Positions 61,020 to 64,000 of a stretch of 64,000 nt of DNA are shown piece after piece. The translations under genes were made by a program, and so were the position numbers. This DNA comes from an uncultured bacterium. GTDB taxonomy: Bacteria; Actinomycetota; Coriobacteriia; Coriobacteriales; Coriobacteriaceae. Positions within the stretch are counted from its first letter, which is position 1. Each line of letters begins with the position of its first letter. Below the pieces are notes generated by a model. That model searched no databases. It worked only from the letters and a program-made list of their open reading frames with translations, and had not been told where the DNA came from. The stretch is from the NCBI GenBank assembly GCA_905216145.1, contig CAJMST010000009.1, forward strand, positions 1 to 64,000. Direction: 5' to 3'.

Positions 61020-64000
61020 ATGGCGAACACCCAGAACTATATTAACCACCTGCTGCAGAACACCGGCATTACGCCGGCATGCAGCGAAGAAGAGCGCTTG
61101 GCTGCCGAGGATATCGCTCAGATCTTCCGCAACCACGGCTTTGACCCCGAGGTTCAGGAGTTCAATGCCCCGGCGCCCAGTAGATTGGCATTTGCCGTTA
61201 CCGGTATTCTTGCGTTTGCCGGCGCCCTGCTGATGGGCATCGGCGGCGGTATCGGCTTGGTTGGCACCTTGCTGGCCATTGTCGGCGCCGTTCTTTACGT
61301 GCTCGAGCGCACGGGCCACCCCGTGGTTTCGCGCCTGGGCAAGACGGGCGTGAGCCAAAATGTCATCGCCTACCACAAGGCCTCGGGCCCGCTCGCGTCT
61401 CCGCGCAACCGCCCGGTGGTCGTTGTCGCACACTACGACTCTCCCCGTGCTGAGCTGCTCGCCCGCGAGCCCTATGCTTCGTATCGTGCGCTCATCGCCA
61501 AGCTGTTGCCCGTTGCCACGGTTGCCCCTGCTGCCGTTGCCATCCTGCGTATCCTGCCGCTCCCCGGCGCGCTCAAGGTTCTGCTGTGGATTGTCGCGAT
61601 CCTCGCTTCCCTCGTTGCACTTGCCAACGCGGCAAACATCATCTCTAACCGCCACATTCTTCCCTATACGTCCGGCGCGGTGTGCAACAAGTCTTCTGTC
61701 GCCGCTATGCTCGGCGTTATGGACAACGTTGCTCCCTTCCAGGGCGAGAACGAGTTTCCCGACGATGTTCCGTTCGATACCTATTTTGGGGAGCAGAAAC
61801 GTCGTGCCGAGGAAATGGCGCGCGCGGCGGCGGAGTATGCCGCGGCCCAGCAGCAAAACGACTACGGCAACACCATCGAGTACGAAGAGCCTACCTACGC
61901 CGAGGACGAGTTCGGTCAGCCGATTGCTCCCGACGCTCAAACCGAGCCCGAACAGGGCGAGGCTTTTGACGAGCAGATCGAGGGCTTTGAGGGTGCGTCT
62001 GCCGACGAGACGCTGATTGGCGCCATCGTGCCCGAGGATCAGAATCAGGCTGTCCAGGCCGAAGAGTTCAATGACGAGGTTCCCGCTGCTGAGCCGGCGG
62101 AGGAGCCTGCCGCGGCCGAGCCCGAGCCCAAGCTCTATCGCAACGCCGCCGGCAACATCCGCTTTGGTTCGGATGCCATCCGTGCGCTCGGAATGCTTCC
62201 CGAGTCCTGCACGCTCGATTACGAGGAGGGCGAGGAGCCGACGTTTGAGCCCGAGCCTGCGCCCGTTGTCACTGCGGATGATGAGTCTGCCGCGGTTACC
62301 GCTGCCGTTGCCGAGCCCGAGGCGGTGTCTGCGATCGATCCCGCGGCAGGACTGGACATTTTGGCTCCCGCCGCGCCGGCGCAAGACGTTGCGGACGAGT
62401 CTGACGACGATTACGTTGAACAGCCGAGGCGCGTGTCTTACGAGAGCGATACTGATTTCTCTGCCGAGATTCCCGCGGCAACGCCCCATGCCGATATTGC
62501 ATCCGCGTTCTCTTCGATTGGCGCCAGCGCTTCCAGCTTCTTTAAGGGTGCGCTTGCAAAGGGCAGGAAATTTGTCGACGATTTCGAGGAGAAGCGCGCT
62601 GCCGCACGCGAGGCTGCCGAGCAGGAGGCTATCGCTCAGCAGCAGGCAGCCGAGGCGGCACGTGAGCGCGCGGCGCAAGAGTTCGAGCAGAACGAGGCTA
62701 TGCAGTCCGTGCCCGTCGACGCTGCCGAAGCTACGACGTCCTTTGAGTCCCAGCAACCGGCGTCAGCGGACGTTGTTGAGGCAACAACGTCTTTCGAGGC
62801 TCAACAGCACGTCGATAGCACCATGTCGTTTGATGCCGCGCAGTTCGATTCCACGATAACGTTTGAAAAGCAAGGCACCGCGATTGCCGAGCCCCTTCCT
62901 GTTTCCGATGAGCAGGGCGACGCGGCAGACGATGACGAGCCTATCGATGCTGCCGAAATCCAAGATGCCGCCGAGGACGAGCCCGTCGAGGCCAACTCTG
63001 ACGAAGAGCAATACGCGACAGCCGAGCAAGATGATTCGACCGAGGTCGAGCAGGAGGAAGTGCCTGTGGTTTCCGAGGCTCCCGAGGCAGATGAGTCGAG
63101 GCCTTACTCCACGCAGATTTTCACCATGCCGACCCCGAGTGGTTCCGGTGCCACGGTTGCCGATGTCGCTCCCACCCAGGACGAAACGGTCGATTCCCTT
63201 ATGGCCCAGATTTCCTCCCAGGCATCGCCGCGTCCGCAGATGAATGTTCCCGATCCGGCGTCGGCTCCATCGCCTGCACCTTCCTCGTCTCCGCTGGCTT
63301 CGGTCCCCGATCCGTCGCTGCCGTCGATGAAACAGACAAACGTTGCGTCTCGCACGTCGCTGTTCGACCTTCCCGACCCCTCCGCACAGGTCAACGACCC
63401 CTTTGCTACCGCTCAGGGTCCCGAACCCACATCGGCACCCGTTGCGCCTCCTATGCCCGTTGCGTCGGGCGCTCAGCCGATCGAGACCATTTCGGCTCCC
63501 GCCCCGGCGGCACCCAAGTCTCGCAAGCGCGGCCTGGGCGGCCTGTTCGGTCGTAAAAAGAAAAATGAGCAGGACAGCATGAGTGATTGGCTGGGCGTCG
63601 AAGACGATTACGATGCCAAGAAGTCCGGTCGCGGTATCGGTTCGTGGGATAACTTCGAGGACGATAACGATGGCTGGAAGGGCGGCGCTACGTCTTCCGA
63701 TGGCGCTTCTTCCGAAGATATGCTCTCGGCTGTCGCCTCTATGGGCGATGATGAGCTGCTCGGTCACGATATCTGGTTTGTGGCAACGGGCGCCTCGGAT
63801 TGTGATGGCGCCGGTATGAAGGCCTTCTTGGCTTCGCATCGCGATAAGCTCCGCGGCGTATTCTTCATCAATCTTGAATCCGTCGGCGCCGGTAGGCTTT
63901 CGGTGGTGACGGTCGAGGGCGAACAGCAGCTGCTCAAGGGCGATCGCCGCATCATGAACCTGGTCAGCAAGGTGTGCAAGTCGTTCCATGTCGATTGTGG
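61020..64000 (+). CDS. M28-peptidase-like membrane protein split by a huge low-complexity insertion (partial)
   Basis: The frame is open from the ATG at 61020 (after GTGGAGCGCAC) to the window end, 993 codons so far. Residues 56-96 and 157-207 are hydrophobic and probably form membrane helices. AHYDSP (His138, Asp140) is the first metal-binding motif of M28 peptidases. The next motif is YTSGAVCNKSSVAAM, with Cys222 where M28 enzymes have a bridging Asp. Residues about 245-910 are Glu/Ala/Pro/Asp-rich low complexity, with one coiled-coil stretch (FKGALAKGRKFVDDFEEKR and on) and a basic patch (PKSRKRGLGGLFGRKKKN). Then the M28 fold resumes at HDIWFVATGASDCDGAGMKAFL, where the usual Glu-Glu is Ser-Asp. 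Divergent from the WYL genes. Function unknown. Confidence 0.8.
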   Translation, partial: MANTQNYINHLLQNTGITPACSEEERLAAEDIAQIFRNHGFDPEVQEFNAPAPSRLAFAVTGILAFAGALLMGIGGGIGLVGTLLAIVGAVLYVLERTGHPVVSRLGKTGVSQNVIAYHKASGPLASPRNRPVVVVAHYDSPRAELLAREPYASYRALIAKLLPVATVAPAAVAILRILPLPGALKVLLWIVAILASLVALANAANIISNRHILPYTSGAVCNKSSVAAMLGVMDNVAPFQGENEFPDDVPFDTYFGEQKRRAEEMARAAAEYAAAQQQNDYGNTIEYEEPTYAEDEFGQPIAPDAQTEPEQGEAFDEQIEGFEGASADETLIGAIVPEDQNQAVQAEEFNDEVPAAEPAEEPAAAEPEPKLYRNAAGNIRFGSDAIRALGMLPESCTLDYEEGEEPTFEPEPAPVVTADDESAAVTAAVAEPEAVSAIDPAAGLDILAPAAPAQDVADESDDDYVEQPRRVSYESDTDFSAEIPAATPHADIASAFSSIGASASSFFKGALAKGRKFVDDFEEKRAAAREAAEQEAIAQQQAAEAARERAAQEFEQNEAMQSVPVDAAEATTSFESQQPASADVVEATTSFEAQQHVDSTMSFDAAQFDSTITFEKQGTAIAEPLPVSDEQGDAADDDEPIDAAEIQDAAEDEPVEANSDEEQYATAEQDDSTEVEQEEVPVVSEAPEADESRPYSTQIFTMPTPSGSGATVADVAPTQDETVDSLMAQISSQASPRPQMNVPDPASAPSPAPSSSPLASVPDPSLPSMKQTNVASRTSLFDLPDPSAQVNDPFATAQGPEPTSAPVAPPMPVASGAQPIETISAPAPAAPKSRKRGLGGLFGRKKKNEQDSMSDWLGVEDDYDAKKSGRGIGSWDNFEDDNDGWKGGATSSDGASSEDMLSAVASMGDDELLGHDIWFVATGASDCDGAGMKAFLASHRDKLRGVFFINLESVGAGRLSVVTVEGEQQLLKGDRRIMNLVSKVCKSFHVDC

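Noticed and set aside
60969..62756. A 595-codon minus-strand frame
   Set aside because: It is antisense to the long M28-like gene, whose plus-strand frame has recognisable motifs, a start signal and runs through the whole region without a stop.
62763..63989. A 408-codon minus-strand frame, Arg/Gly-rich
   Set aside because: Same reason: antisense of the Glu/Ala/Pro-rich insertion.

Overview
The window is a high-GC actinobacterial chromosome segment that spans the replication origin. The best guess is a Collinsella-like member of the Coriobacteriia. This rests on the order rpmH-rnpA-yidD-yidC-jag-rsmG-parA-parB beside dnaA-dnaN-recF-DUF721-gyrB-gyrA, on a PafB/PafC-like WYL pair, and on dense GC-rich intergenic palindromes. 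The genus is inferred from the overall look, not from a database match.

Layout. From 1 to about 48.3 kb nearly all genes lie on the minus strand. From 48.67 kb most lie on the plus strand, so the strand switch at about 48.4-48.6 kb marks the origin. The left part (0.1-22 kb) holds purine and pyrimidine synthesis genes (purN-purM, purF, purE, carA-carB, purD, purA) mixed with a PTS IIA protein, a CmpB-like membrane protein, a MoaE-like protein, a class B sortase, an ABC exporter and a NUDIX hydrolase. dnaB and the rpsF-ssb-rpsR-rplI operon follow (19.8-23.1 kb). Two tRNA-Ser genes (23.6-23.8 kb) precede an accessory island: a nuclease gene between inverted copies of one palindrome, a TRIC channel, a bactofilin-like protein, and a two-gene operon of sortase-anchored surface proteins (27.4-32.8 kb). 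Then come typA, a BFN-domain protein, three tRNAs (Ile, Ala, Ile) and the gyrA-gyrB / DUF721-recF-dnaN / dnaA block.

Origin. The dnaA-dnaN spacer shows an AT-rich block, five TAA/TAG trinucleotides, a short GC-richer block and DnaA-box-like sites, in the order known for the B. subtilis unwinding system. The same 14-base DnaA-box-like sequence occurs once in that spacer and twice in the strand-switch region upstream of a GHKL-ATPase gene that is probably co-transcribed with dnaA. Three perfect parS sites lie between rsmG and parA.

Right end. rlmN, ddl, a DinG-type helicase with an exonuclease domain, and two overlapping WYL regulators come before a very long gene that runs off the window. That gene encodes a membrane-anchored M28-peptidase-like protein whose fold is split by roughly 650 low-complexity residues.

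Most notable: the origin architecture with the GHKL/low-complexity/winged-helix protein inside it, the palindrome-bounded nuclease unit, the split M28-like protein, hairpin elements with a conserved loop on unrelated arms, a PyrR-type RNA hairpin just upstream of the carA ribosome-binding site, and Phe at the quinolone-resistance position of GyrA.
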